The notes under the pieces were generated by a model. The model did no database searches, had not been told where the DNA came from, and saw only the letters and a list, made by a program, of their open reading frames with translations. 64,000 nucleotides of DNA. Source: Vombatus ursinus. Lineage: Eukaryota; Chordata; Mammalia; Diprotodontia; Vombatidae. Made by a program: the position numbers and the translations under genes. Below are positions 31,661 through 40,688 of this stretch, one piece after another (the stretch's first letter is position 1; each line of letters starts with the position of its first letter). The DNA is taken from positions 3,006,751-3,070,750 of the forward strand of contig NW_020954617.1 of NCBI RefSeq assembly GCF_900497805.2, written 5' to 3'.

Positions 31661-32480
31661 GGAGAGGGGTGCTTCTTATTCACAATTTTGTCTGGCAGTG
31701 GACTTGTCTGGAACTAATTACTTTGTTCTATAAATATGTTTATTCTTGGAATGAAGACTTAAAAGAAATTGAACCAAACTTTTTTTTTTTACTAAGCCTG
31801 GCACCGAATTTAGAATGGATTCCTAAATTAATTTTTCCACTCACTCCTGTCATCTGAAAATATCTAAGGTAACACAATTTCCTACAATTTCAAAACAAAT
31901 GACTTTGATTCAGCTGGCCCATATTTTCTGCCTTTTAAAAAATTAACTGTTATCACAACTCAATGTGCCAAGTGTCAACCTTATCAAATTCTCCAGTGCC
32001 CAAGTAATGAATGTAATTGCTTCCTCTCTATAATATATTATACATAATTGGCTTCCTATCACAAAACAGCTGGAAAGTATCCACAAATTCTGAAAGAAAT
32101 TATATATTTACAAGTAGATCAAATGGTATAAATATGTTATTTCACTTGATAGGAAGTTGAACCAAAATTCTGAAAATCCCTGTTGCTACCAGGCACCTAA
32201 CAAAGAAAATAAATGCAAAAGGCCATCAAGGTGATACAGGGGTTTTCTTTTGTGTCTCTTTTCCATTTTTTTAATTTTAAGAAGTAGAAATTCATTTGGA
32301 GATTTACTCATGTAAAAACCTTGGTGGTGACATTTAGGCTCTCCCTCTTCCTCTGGCAGAATAATCATAAGAGCCACCAGAATCTGTTTCAGTCTCAAGA
32401 AACCTGATAATGCATAAGGTGTTTACAATGGCAAGACTTTTAAAGCTACCCTAAAAGAAGGTAGCTGAGCAGAAAAGGAA
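31661..32480. other. Unclassified spacer of the inverted duplication
   Basis: Single-copy within the window. No family recognised except a possible MIR remnant at about 32480-32590 ('CCTAAGTTTCCTCATCACTT'). Confidence 0.4.
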
Positions 32481-32651
32481 AACAAATCATGGGATTTGAG
32501 CTCCAGTTCTGCTGTGCTCTGACTTTGGGAACATCTCCTCTACAGGCCTAAGTTTCCTCATCACTTTCTCTAAGTATGTGGTATACTCATGCTTTCTCTC
32601 TCCACAACTCACATACTTTCCAAAAAACTGTATTTACAAGAAAGAATCTGG

Positions 32652-32834
32652 ATGCATGGGGTGGCACACACCTGTAAATCTCTGCTACTATAGAGGCTGA
32701 GGTTGGTGGAGTTCTTCAGATCTGGACTTGAGCTACAACTTGACTAAGCCTAGTAGGTGCTCACAGTTAAGTTAGGTGAGCCTCTAGGAGTGGAGGGATG
32801 CCTAAAGAACTGCAAACCAACCCAGGCAAGAAAC
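32652..32834 (+). pseudogene. 7SL RNA-derived segment, right arm
   Basis: Follows 7SL in order: 'GGGTGGCACACACCTGTAA'-like box A, 'CTATAGAGGCTGAGGTTGG', 'CTAAGCCTAGTAGGTG', 'AGTTAAGTTAGGTGA', 'GGAGTGGAGGGATGCCTAAA', 'CCAACCCAGGCAAGAAAC' (7SL: 'CCGGCCCAGGTCGGAAAC'). Several small deletions, so not a functional SRP RNA gene. It runs directly into the 'GTTTGTCCTTC' repeat. Confidence 0.75.
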
Positions 32835-32861
32835 ATATCATGTGACAATGCCCATGTTGAC

Positions 32862-33022
32862 TGTTGTTTGTCCTTCATTCTTGAAGAGGACCAGTGACAT
32901 CAGGAGGAGGATGTCTTGACTTGCAAGTGAATTGGATCTAAGTGAGGTAGAGCTGCTCAAAGTGGTCAGCCTCACTCTCTCCCCCAGAGTCATCAGAGTC
33001 CAGTGGCAATACATAGGAAAAG
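32862..33022 (+). mobile_element. Unnamed interspersed repeat ('GTTTGTCCTTC' family), right arm
   Basis: 'TGTTGTTTGTCCTTCATTC', 'GAAGAGGACCAGTGACATCA', 'GACTTGCAAGTGAATTGGA', 'CAGCCTCACTCTCTCC', 'GAGTCCAGTGGCAA'. Same family as 37983-38565, 38738-38852 and 60722-60862. Confidence 0.65.
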
Positions 33023-33318
33023 ACAAGTGACAATGCCACCCTCTCATGTTGAGTAGTAATGAACTCATGACCCTGAGTGGCCACTGTACCACCTGCCTGA
33101 GTAAAGTAGAGAAAACTAGACTATAATATTTTTTTAAAAATAAAGAATCTGATAAATTCATCCCAATTGCTTTCAAAATTGTGTGATTCCTAGCACACAT
33201 CTTCTGTGTGCATGTTTTCAAGGTAAGCCACTCTTCTTTTTTTTCCTTCATTCATTTATTTACTTTCAAATTTTCCCCCAGTTACATATGAAAGCAATTT
33301 TTAACTTTTTTTAGATTT

Positions 33319-34214
33319 AAGATTGTCAAAAGGCATGTATATAAGTACATATGCATATATATTAACCCCAGATTTAATTCCACCTTTTTCAATAGATTTT
33401 TATATCTGCTGAATTCTCTCTGAGATGAAATATAAATTATCCTATTTCAAATATGTATCTGACACCTTTATTGTTTGTATGGAATCTGAGAATCCTTTAA
33501 CCCACATTGGAGGTAATGAGAAATTGGAGGGGGAAAGGAAACTGATTCTTTTAGGTTCACAACCCAGGATCAATCAGGTCAACATGAGCCTAAAGGTTTA
33601 GGCAGCCTGTGCAGCTAGAAAGGACAATAAAATAACAAAGAGGATATCCTGACTAAGTCAAGAATAGCAGGAATTCAAACTGAAAACATGTCAATAGGAG
33701 GAATTCCTGGACCAAGTGTCAAAGACCTGATGGATCAATAGGCACTGGAGGCTCAGAGCATTAAGAGACAGATCTTCAAGGTGAAGGAAAATAGCCAAAC
33801 TTTATTCTTCACTGTTACCATGAGTTATGTGGACTGTGCATGTTCAGAGAAGGATTGATTTTCTAATCATAAGCACTTCTTTTTCATGGATGGAGAGTTG
33901 GGGCATCAGTGTGCAGTACTGTACTGTACAGTACTGTATAAGTCACTAGACAAGGTTGTGCTCACCAGTGAAATGAGTTGCTTGACTTTCTAGCAACCCT
34001 ATTTTTTTTAACCAATACGGGAGGTGTTCTACTATAAGTAAAAAGGACTGTAAAAGTTCCTGGTAAAAATTAGTCTCAGTGGAGAAAGATGATTTCTTTT
34101 GACTTTTTTATGGATTTGGATACAAATTGTGTGAGTGAGATCACTCCTAGGTTAAATAAATTTGTACTGTATTTGACAAACTGTTAGTCTGAGAGATTGT
34201 ATGAGAACTAAAGG
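33319..34214. other. Unclassified non-coding sequence with a small palindrome
   Basis: No transposon or exon recognised. Notable only for the 23-base palindrome at 33914-33936. Confidence 0.4.
33914..33936. repeat. Short near-perfect palindrome
   Basis: Arms CAGTACTGTAC and GTACAGTACTG pair over 11 bases around a single T. It could extrude as a small cruciform. Confidence 0.9.
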
Positions 34215-34640
34215 CCCTTTCCTTTCACAGTCTGGCTCCAACTTCTTTCCAGATCGATTTTAGTATCTCTCATCCCAATGTACTCTACATTCTAGCCAAA
34301 ATGGCTTACTTAGTGTTACCCATCTGTGACATTTCACCTCCTATCTCTATGCGTTAGCATAGGCTTTCTTGTATTACTGGAATAAATGACCTCTTCTTTG
34401 CCTCGTGGAATCCTGGATTCCTTCAAATACCACATCTTATAAGGACACCTATCCTGATCCAGTAGCTAATGCCTTCCCCACTCTGGAAATTATTTCATGT
34501 CTACTATTATGTGAACAGCTATTTCTTCAAACTGAATGTAAACTCCTTGAAGGTAAGGACTGCTTCATTTTGTGTTTGAATATCTTGTACCTTGCACAGT
34601 CTCTGGCATTTAGCTTTCAAAAATTAATAAGTAACTGACA
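34215..34640 (+). mobile_element. L2, ORF2 C-terminus plus 3' UTR
   Basis: 'CACAGTCTGGCTCCAACTTC', 'ATGTAAACTCCTTGAAGGTA', 'CTTGTACCTTGCACAGTCTC', ending 'AATTAATAAGTAACTGA'. The 77-codon frame at 34405-34638 is part of it. Confidence 0.72.
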
Positions 34641-34664
34641 AAATAATGAATTTGACTAATTTTA

Positions 34665-34900
34665 CTTGGAATCAGGGGCAATGTCTAAGAGAAATGACCA
34701 GAAGTTGCAAAGGGAGAGACTTCAGATTGATATAAGGAAAAATGTCTCCATAATTATAGCTGACCATAAAAGGAATTCTACTTTAAGGAGAACTGTCAGG
34801 CAGAAAGGCCTTGGCTGGAATCATGCAGAAGTGAATTTTACTCAGGGACAGGTTGTATAGATGGCCTTTAAAGTCCATTCTGAGTCTGATATTCTATACC
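34665..34900 (+). mobile_element. L3/CR1-type LINE 3'-end fragment
   Basis: 'GAAGTTGCAAAGGGAGAGAC', 'CAGATTGATATAAGGAAAAA' and the terminal 'ATGGCCTTTAAAGTCCATTC' with 'GATATTCTAT' follow CR1/L3 3'-end order. Confidence 0.68.
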
Positions 34901-35339
34901 ATCTACAATGCATCTTATTAACAGCCTACCTTAATGCTGTATTCTGCCCATTAGCCCGGATACTTCCCCCTTTAGCCCATTGATAGATGGCCCTGATGAC
35001 TTCTTGAACCTCTACCAACTGCCCACTGACTTTCATGGATGATGCTCCACCAATCTGTATCAACTTCTTCCTGTTTGGATCTTCCTAGGATGTTGGCATT
35101 ACACTTTGTCCACTTTTTATCTAACCACTCTGATATTCATTCATCCTTGCTACTGAAGGCCAAGGAAATTTGGTCCCATGGTTAGCCATTGCCAAATTTT
35201 AAGTTCAGCTTAACTTTAGTGTAACTTTACCTCATTTTTTTTCAGAGTGAACCATATGACTGGAAGGCAAGGCCATTTGAATTCCTGGGCTTCTATTTAA
35301 AAAGGAGTCTGAGTATAGTGGTTTTTTCTTCTCTACTTC
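34901..35339. other. Unclassified non-coding sequence
   Basis: No family or exon recognised between an L3 end and an L2 end. Confidence 0.35.
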
Positions 35340-35625
35340 CCATAAGCTACAATGTTTTTGTACTTCTTTGTACTTCTCTATCATGCTTTCCTTCCCCAGG
35401 AAACTCGTTATTGGGAAATCTCCTTAATTTTAGAGCCTTTCCTTAGAGATTGTATCCAATTTATTATGTACATATTTTGCTTCTACTTAGTGGTTTGCAT
35501 GTTCTCTCTTCTATTGCCTAGAGAGCTACTTGAGAGCAAGAGCTATTTTTGTCTTTCTTTGTATTTCTAGCACTTAGCATCATGCCTGGGACATAGTAGA
35601 CATTTAATAAATGCTTGTTGACTTG
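35340..35625 (+). mobile_element. L2 3'-end fragment
   Basis: 'GAGAGCTACTTGAGAGCAAG', 'TCTAGCACTTAGCATCATGC', 'CATAGTAGACATTTAATAAA', 'TGCTTGTTGACTTGA'. Confidence 0.8.
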
Positions 35626-35639
35626 ATTTCACATTAGAA

Positions 35640-36058
35640 AGCACGCTGAATAAGCTAGGAAAATGCATAAAGGAGTACAATCAGGTTGGTTAAGAGTTTC
35701 AAGTTCATAACATATGAGGATCGTTTGAAGGACAACAGTGATATTTAGGAAACAGAAGGAAAGACTTAGGAGAAGAATCATAGAAGTCTTTAAGTACTTG
35801 AAAAACTGACATAGAATGAAAATTATACCTGGGTTGCTTGGTCCATAAAGCACCAGTTGGAATGTGAATAATATTTGCAAAAAAGGCACATTTAAATTAT
35901 CACCTAGATATCTCTAGGGCTTTCTCTAACTTGACATTTTCAAGCAAATGTTTGATGATCACTAGCTGAACATGTTGCAGAAGAACTCTTATTTAAATAT
36001 ATTTTTGTATTAGATGGCCACTGAGCTCCCTTACAACTCTGATATCATGTTATTTCTG
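35640..36058 (+). mobile_element. L3/CR1-type LINE fragment
   Basis: 'GAAGTCTTTAAGTACTTGAA', 'CTAACTTGACATTTTCAAGC', 'GATGATCACTAGCTGAACAT' and 'TAGATGGCCACTGAGCTCCC' match the L3/CR1 3' region in order, decayed. Confidence 0.6.
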
Positions 36059-36500
36059 CCTTTAATCAAGGTTTGAGAATTATGTTTCCTTGCATTTAAA
36101 AATTCTGCTCCCCCTGTACATTACTGCCCAGTGAAAACATTGAGCTTTTCCTCTAACACAAGCATCTTGTCCTAATATACATACATGCATATGTATTAAT
36201 ACATATACACATTCTGTATATGTACATGTAGAATTGTGTGTCTATGAATATGTACTTTAATACAAATTAAAATTGTTTCTTATTGAATTCCCATGTGTTG
36301 AATTCTAGATGATTGCTTGTTTTATCCCCAGTCACAACTCTGTCTCCTGCTTAATCTTCTTTGGACATAAAGGGACTCAGTATCTTCTGGCTAAAACTGT
36401 TTTTCATACAATTCCTTAGAGAAAATCATGGGAAGATCATTATGGATTTTACTGGTTATCTAAAAAAAATAGTGAAACAAATTTTGCTTATCTACACAAG
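36059..36500. other. Unclassified sequence with (TA/CA)n patch
   Basis: A degenerate 'ACATACATGCATATG' patch at about 36178-36230. Nothing else recognised. Confidence 0.35.
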
Positions 36501-36504
36501 AAAG

Positions 36505-36605
36505 AACAAAGGCTCAGTGATCTGGAGTTGAAAGGAACCTCAGAAGTTACACTGCCCAGATCACTAATTCTCTAGATATGGAAACTGAAACCTAAGAAGA
36601 TAGAG
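36505..36605 (-). mobile_element. MIR3 tail fragment
   Basis: Reversed CR1-like tail 'GAGTTGAAAGGAACCTCAGA' and core 'TAGATATGGAAACTGAAACC'. Confidence 0.5.
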
Positions 36606-37070
36606 TACAAACTGTGGTAGTAGTGGTGGTGGTGGTGAGGCAGTTATCAATTTAGACAATATATATAAATGAGTGCCCAGAACTAAAATGTTCATCTGGC
36701 CTTATAAAGGTTTTCAGTCTCTCACTTGATTTGTTCTTCCTCTTTAACCCATGGGTAGCTTATTCAAAGTCCTTCACAGAACAGTGAAATTTACAGTAAT
36801 GGCTAATTAAACCTTTTGGATGGAAATCTCTTCATCAAATGGCACATTGATTGGAAACATATGTTTGGCTGGAATATTTCATGGACAGATTTGGTTTCCT
36901 CATTAAGAAACTAACACCCACACCCACATGCAATAATCGAATGCTTCCAAAATGTGTTTGGATAATATTGTAGTAGTCGACTCTATCTAATCATCAGTGA
37001 AGTACAGAAGTCAATAAGATCCACTGAGTACTCACTTTTGTAGAACATATTCCTAAAGGTGATGTAGGAG
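36606..37070. other. Unclassified non-coding sequence
   Basis: A short (GGT)n run at about 36617-36637. No family or exon recognised otherwise. Confidence 0.35.
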
Positions 37071-37098
37071 TTGTTTGTTTGTTTGTTTGTTTGTTTTT
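37071..37098. repeat. (TTTG)n simple repeat
   Basis: Uninterrupted TTTG units just before a MIR3 copy. Confidence 0.9.
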
Positions 37099-37109
37099 AA
37101 TGGAGTTTT

Positions 37110-37308
37110 TATTCCTGATAAGCTGGTGAAGTGGAAAGAATGATGGGTTTGGGATCAGTGGAACTGGATACAAATTTTGTCTCTGACATTCACTCTGAGA
37201 GCTTGGATAAATCACTTAACCTTACTACACCTCAGTTTCTATGCCTGTAAAATGAGTAGGTTAGATTAGATGACTTCTAAGATGTTTTCACACTCCATCT
37301 GATCCTCA
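37110..37308 (+). mobile_element. MIR3-type CORE-SINE
   Basis: Head 'GCTGGTGAAGTGGAAAGAAT', 'AAATCACTTAACCTTACTAC', core 'TGCCTGTAAAATGAGTAGG', CR1-like tail 'TTAGATTAGATGACTTCTAA'. Confidence 0.7.
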
Positions 37309-37484
37309 GGGATTTTATAATTTAATTGGGGAAGATAAGACAAAAATGAAAATGTTTCTAAAATATACAGAGAACTCAACAAGAGTTGATAACCATATTG
37401 TATACGTGTGTGTCCATGTGTGTATTTACAGGTAAGGGAATATAAAAGAGACATAGAATAAAGAAAAAGTGAGAGTCAAGAGGC

Positions 37485-37672
37485 AGCATCATCCAAAGGG
37501 AAGATGACTGTCTCTAGAGTCAGAGGATCTGGGTTCAAAGCCTACTTCTGATGCTTACTAGTTATATGAGCTCAAACAAGTAATAATCTCCCGAAGCTTC
37601 AGGTTCCTCATCTGTAAAATATGAATGGACTCTAAAGTACCTTCCAGTTTTATATCTATGATCCTCTGGATG
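37485..37672 (+). mobile_element. MIR3-type CORE-SINE
   Basis: 'GAGTCAGAGGATCTGGGTTC', 'CCTCATCTGTAAAATATGAA', tail 'TACCTTCCAGTTTTATATCT' and 'ATGATCCT'. Confidence 0.7.
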
Positions 37673-37679
37673 GAATTTT

Positions 37680-37860
37680 GAACTACATTTTTAAGAAGTA
37701 CATAATTTGTGAGGAGAAGGGGTAGGTTATTTGCAAGGAGGTCAAAACAGGTACCAACCAAACAGGTTGAAGTGGATAGTGTGCATAAAGTAAGAAAAAG
37801 TGGTTTGAGATGATAAATGATTTTGAGCACCAAGCTAAAGAATTTGCTTTTGATTTAATC
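37680..37860 (-). mobile_element. L2 fragment, decayed
   Basis: 'GAGCACCAAGCTAAAGAATT' resembles reversed L2 wording ('GAATGCCAAACTAAGGAATT'). Tentative. Confidence 0.4.
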
Positions 37861-37865
37861 AAGTC

Positions 37866-37980
37866 CAGTTCAATTCAACAAATAGTTATTAAATACCTGC
37901 CACAGTACAAGATGCTGGGTTGGGTACTGTGGGTAAGGTAAGAGGAATGAGATATGCACCTTTGCTTACAAAAGTTTATG
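37866..37980 (-). mobile_element. L2 3'-end fragment, copy A of a direct pair
   Basis: Reversed terminus 'TTCAACAAATAGTTATTAAA'. The non-consensus stretch 'TACTGTGGGTAA' and 'GAATGAGATATG' also occurs in copy B at 38855-39000. Confidence 0.6.
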
Positions 37981-37982
37981 AT

Positions 37983-38565
37983 GTTGTTTATCATTCATTC
38001 TTGTAGAGGACCAATGACACCAGGAAGGTGATGTCATGACTTGCAAGTGAATTAGATTTAAGTGAGGCAGAGCTGTGCTAAGTTATCAGCCTCACTCTCT
38101 CCTCTGGAACTAACTGTCCAGTGGCAAGACACAGATCAGGATGACTGGAGATGGCCCCAGATGCCGTGGAAGACTTTGGCCTCTTTAAGCTAAGGTCTTT
38201 CCAATATCTAAGTTTATCTGAGGCAACATCCATTCAGAGATTAAGGCTAAGTAAGAAATGAGGCAAAGAATGGCCTCTTTTACCTAGTCAAAATAATTTG
38301 ATCTGGAAGGGGGATTCTGGATAAAACAGAAACAATTGCTATTTATACTCACTCTGAGCCATCAGAACCCAATGACCAAGTGAGACTTGGGATGGGACCT
38401 ATTGTTGGCCAATCAATGAGGGCCAGAGTGATTTGGGTTTAAGGTATAGTCTTTTAAAATAAAGAAATCTAGCCCATAAGCCGTAAGATACCTTGTGAGG
38501 CTTCAGTGATCAAAATTTATATTCCACTGGGCAGAGTACTTGCAGGTAAGAGTATGATTCCATAT
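37983..38565 (+). mobile_element. Unnamed interspersed repeat, longest copy here
   Basis: Begins 'TTGTTTATCATTCATTCTTG', then 'GACTTGCAAGTGAATTAGAT', 'CCAGTGGCAAGACACAG', 'GACTGGAGATGGCCCCAG', 'AGAAATGAGGCAAAGAATGG', 'TTGTTGGCCAATCAATGAGG', ending near 'CCATATTAGGACAGAAG'. The first 150 bases match the other four copies; the rest occurs only here. Family unknown to me. Confidence 0.55.
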
Positions 38566-38675
38566 TAGGACAGAAGAAGAGGATAGGGAGAGGAAGAAGG
38601 GAGAGAAAGAGAGGAGAGAGGGGGAGAAGGAGGGAAGGAGGGAAGACAGGCAGGCAGGCAGGAGGGAAGGAAGGA
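38566..38675. repeat. Polypurine tract with (AGGC)n and (GGAA)n
   Basis: About 110 bases almost purely A and G on this strand, with a 'CAGGCAGGCAGGCAGG' insert near 38648. Mirror-like segments could form triplex DNA. Confidence 0.85.
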
Positions 38676-38737
38676 GCTGCATTACTTAATTGGAACTGAC
38701 CAGTTGGGTGCCCAGTGGGGCAGCTACTACTACTCAG

Positions 38738-38852
38738 GCTGTTGTTTGTCCTTTGTTCTCAAAGCAGACCAGAACATCAGGGAGGTGATATCATGATTTG
38801 CAATTGAATTGGATTTGAGTGAGCCAGGCTGTGCAAAGTCACCAGTTTCACT
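38738..38852 (+). mobile_element. Unnamed interspersed repeat ('GTTTGTCCTTC' family)
   Basis: 'GCTGTTGTTTGTCCTTTGTT', 'GGGAGGTGATATCATGATTT', 'GAATTGGATTTGAGTGAGC', 'TCACCAGTTTCACTC'. 3'-truncated relative to the other copies. Confidence 0.6.
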
Positions 38853-38854
38853 CA

Positions 38855-39000
38855 ACAAATTGTACAACAAATTCAACAAATAGTTATTAAATACCTAGTA
38901 CAATGTAAGACATTGGACTGGTTACTGTGGGTAAAGTAAAAAGAATGAGATATGAATAATTGCATGTAAAAGTTTATGCTCTAGAAGGGAATGGAAGGAT
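38855..39000 (-). mobile_element. L2 3'-end fragment, copy B of a direct pair
   Basis: 'TTCAACAAATAGTTATTAAA' and 'TACTGTGGGTAAAGTAAAAA' parallel copy A about 986 bases to the left. The L2 seems to continue beyond an inserted MIR3 at 39205. Confidence 0.6.
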
Positions 39001-39019
39001 AAGAAAAACCAATATGAAA

Positions 39020-39200
39020 AATAATATAATTTAATACAGTGGAAAAAGAGCTTGATTTGAATCCTGGCTGTGCTATATACCTACGATTTTTGGTATATCT
39101 ATCACCTAATTTCTTTAAATCTCAGTTTCTTCATCTTTAAAATAAGGAGATTGGACTGGATGATCTTTAGGAAGCGTCCAGCCTTAAATCTTTGTTTCTA
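39020..39200 (+). mobile_element. MIR3-type CORE-SINE inside an L2
   Basis: 'CTCAGTTTCTTCATCTTTAA' core and CR1-like tail 'TTGGACTGGATGATCTTTAG'. Confidence 0.68.
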
Positions 39201-39204
39201 CAGT

Positions 39205-39445
39205 AAATTCCACAGGAGAAGTACAAAATATCACTCTAGGTATTCAAAGGAGAGAGAGATCATATCTAGTTGGAGTGATAAAGAAAGGTTTCATGAAAAT
39301 GGTGTCATTTGAAGTGATCTATAAATGAAGTATTGACAGAACAGGGATACCGGTAAAGAGAAATGCATGAGCAAAGGGTAAGCATTAGAGACAGCTGAAG
39401 TTTTGAGGCTGGATGACTTTAAGATTGCTTGTTCTATGAAGAGAA
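39205..39445 (-). mobile_element. L2 fragment, continuation of 38855-39000
   Basis: 'GATAAAGAAAGGTTTCATGA' and 'GTGTCATTTGAAGTGATCT' resemble the reversed L2 block 'GGAAGGCTTC..TGACATTTGAGCTGA'. Confidence 0.5.
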
Positions 39446-39563
39446 ATTGGGCAAAGCTGTTTTTGAGGGAGATGATTTTAGTGTGTATCACACATGATAG
39501 TATTTTTTAAGTATCTTTTTATCAAGGAGGTAGAATGAAATAATGGAGAGATAGAGAGTAATG

Positions 39564-40020
39564 GGACCAAAGTGACAGTGAAACCTGCATTCACAGGAGT
39601 AAAAGCTCTCCCCCAAACCCCTCCAAATACCTGTAAAAATGTCTCTAAACAAATTCTAGAGCAGCAGAACCCACAAAAAGACAGAGTGAAATGAATTTCC
39701 CCCCCAAGACAACCTGAATGTTTGATTAGAAAGGTCTATCATGCCAGGCTGGGAGAGAAAAGCAGTTCAGCAAGGACATGTAGGCAAAACAGGCTTCAGC
39801 AAACCTGGAGCAAGCCTCAGGGGACTCAATCACAGGCAGCTGTAGTGGTTTCCAGACTTCTCAACCCACAAATGCCAAAGACAACTTAGGAAGTCAGTAG
39901 GAAAAGTCTGTGACTGTGGTGAGAGAGAAGCTCAGTCCCAGGCCCAGTCTCAGTGCAGCTCCGGGGTGGCAGCTGCTTCCAAAGCTCCCAGCCCACAGAC
40001 TGAGGGGGAATTGAGTGGAA
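39564..40020 (+). mobile_element. L1 5'-end fragment only
   Basis: 'AAAGCTCTCCCCCAAACCCC', 'TTCTAGAGCAGCAGAACCC', 'ACAAAAAGACAGAGTGAAAT' match the 5' part of the L1 at 28318 ('TTTAGAGTAGCAGAACCC', 'ACAAAAAGATGGAACAAAAC'). No ORF2 or 3' end follows; an L3 begins at once. Isolated L1 5' ends are unusual, since retrotransposition normally loses the 5' side. Confidence 0.65.
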
Positions 40021-40319
40021 ACCTGTATTCACATAATCATAGAATCTAATCATTGAACTCTCAAGATTCATTTTATCCAACCTCTACCCAAGCAGAAACC
40101 CTTCCCCTACTGCTACAGTTTCCCTGACAAGTGGTCATCTAGCCAAAGGTCAAAAACCTTTCTTAGAAGGAGAACCCAATTTCCTCAGAAAGCCCATGCT
40201 ATTCATGACTAGATCAAATTGTTAGGAAGTTTTTCCTCATGTTGAAACAAAATATTCACAATTTCCAACCTCTGCTTTTAGTTCTGTCCTCTGAGACAAA
40301 ACAGAATACATAGTATAGT

Positions 40320-40500
40320 GAAATAGAAAAGACAATGGGTTAGGATCTCAGTTAAAATCTTAACTTTGCCACTTATTACCTATGTGGGCTTGATAGAAAA
40401 CCACTTAAACTCTATGGCCTGAATTCCTCAACTGCAAAATAAGATGAGCAGGCTAGATGACATCAATGGTCCCTTTAAGCTCTACATCTATTAAGTCCAA
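40320..40500 (+). mobile_element. MIR3-type CORE-SINE nested in L3
   Basis: 'GCCACTTATTACCTATGTGG', 'CCTCAACTGCAAAATAAGAT', tail 'GGCTAGATGACATCAATGG'. Confidence 0.68.
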
Positions 40501-40534
40501 TGATTGATGTGTCAGTCTTTAAAATACTTGAAGA

Positions 40535-40688
40535 TAAAAGGATTATAGATTTGGAGCAAGAAGCACTTTTACCCCAATTGTACAGATGAAGAAACTAAGA
40601 CCCAGAAAGCTTAAATGACAGGTAGAAAGTGGCAGTGGCAGAGTTTGAACTTATATCCCCTGACTCCAGAGGTACTCTGCTCTAAGCT
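40535..40688 (-). mobile_element. MIR/MIR3-type CORE-SINE nested in L3
   Basis: Reversed: 'ATTGTACAGATGAAGAAACT', 'AGACCCAGAAAGCTTAAATG', 'GCAGAGTTTGAACTTATATC', 'CCTGACTCCAGAGGTACTC'. Confidence 0.68.

Larger units (their letters stand above)
32562..33318 (-). repeat. Right arm of the inverted duplication
   Basis: Reverse complement of 30578-31333. It includes the same L1 terminal piece (33240-33318 reversed), the former TSD sequence, the repeat and the 7SL segment. The identical core is 32818-32934. A 137-codon minus-strand frame (32838-33251) falls inside it and has no recognisable protein similarity. Confidence 0.88.

Noticed and set aside
32652-32834. Functional 7SL (SRP) RNA gene
   Set aside because: Only about the first half is present, with internal deletions and no proper 3' end.
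32838-33251. 137-codon minus-strand open frame as a gene
   Set aside because: It lies wholly in the right arm of the inverted duplication, across an L1 tail, a SINE-like repeat and their junctions, with no protein similarity.
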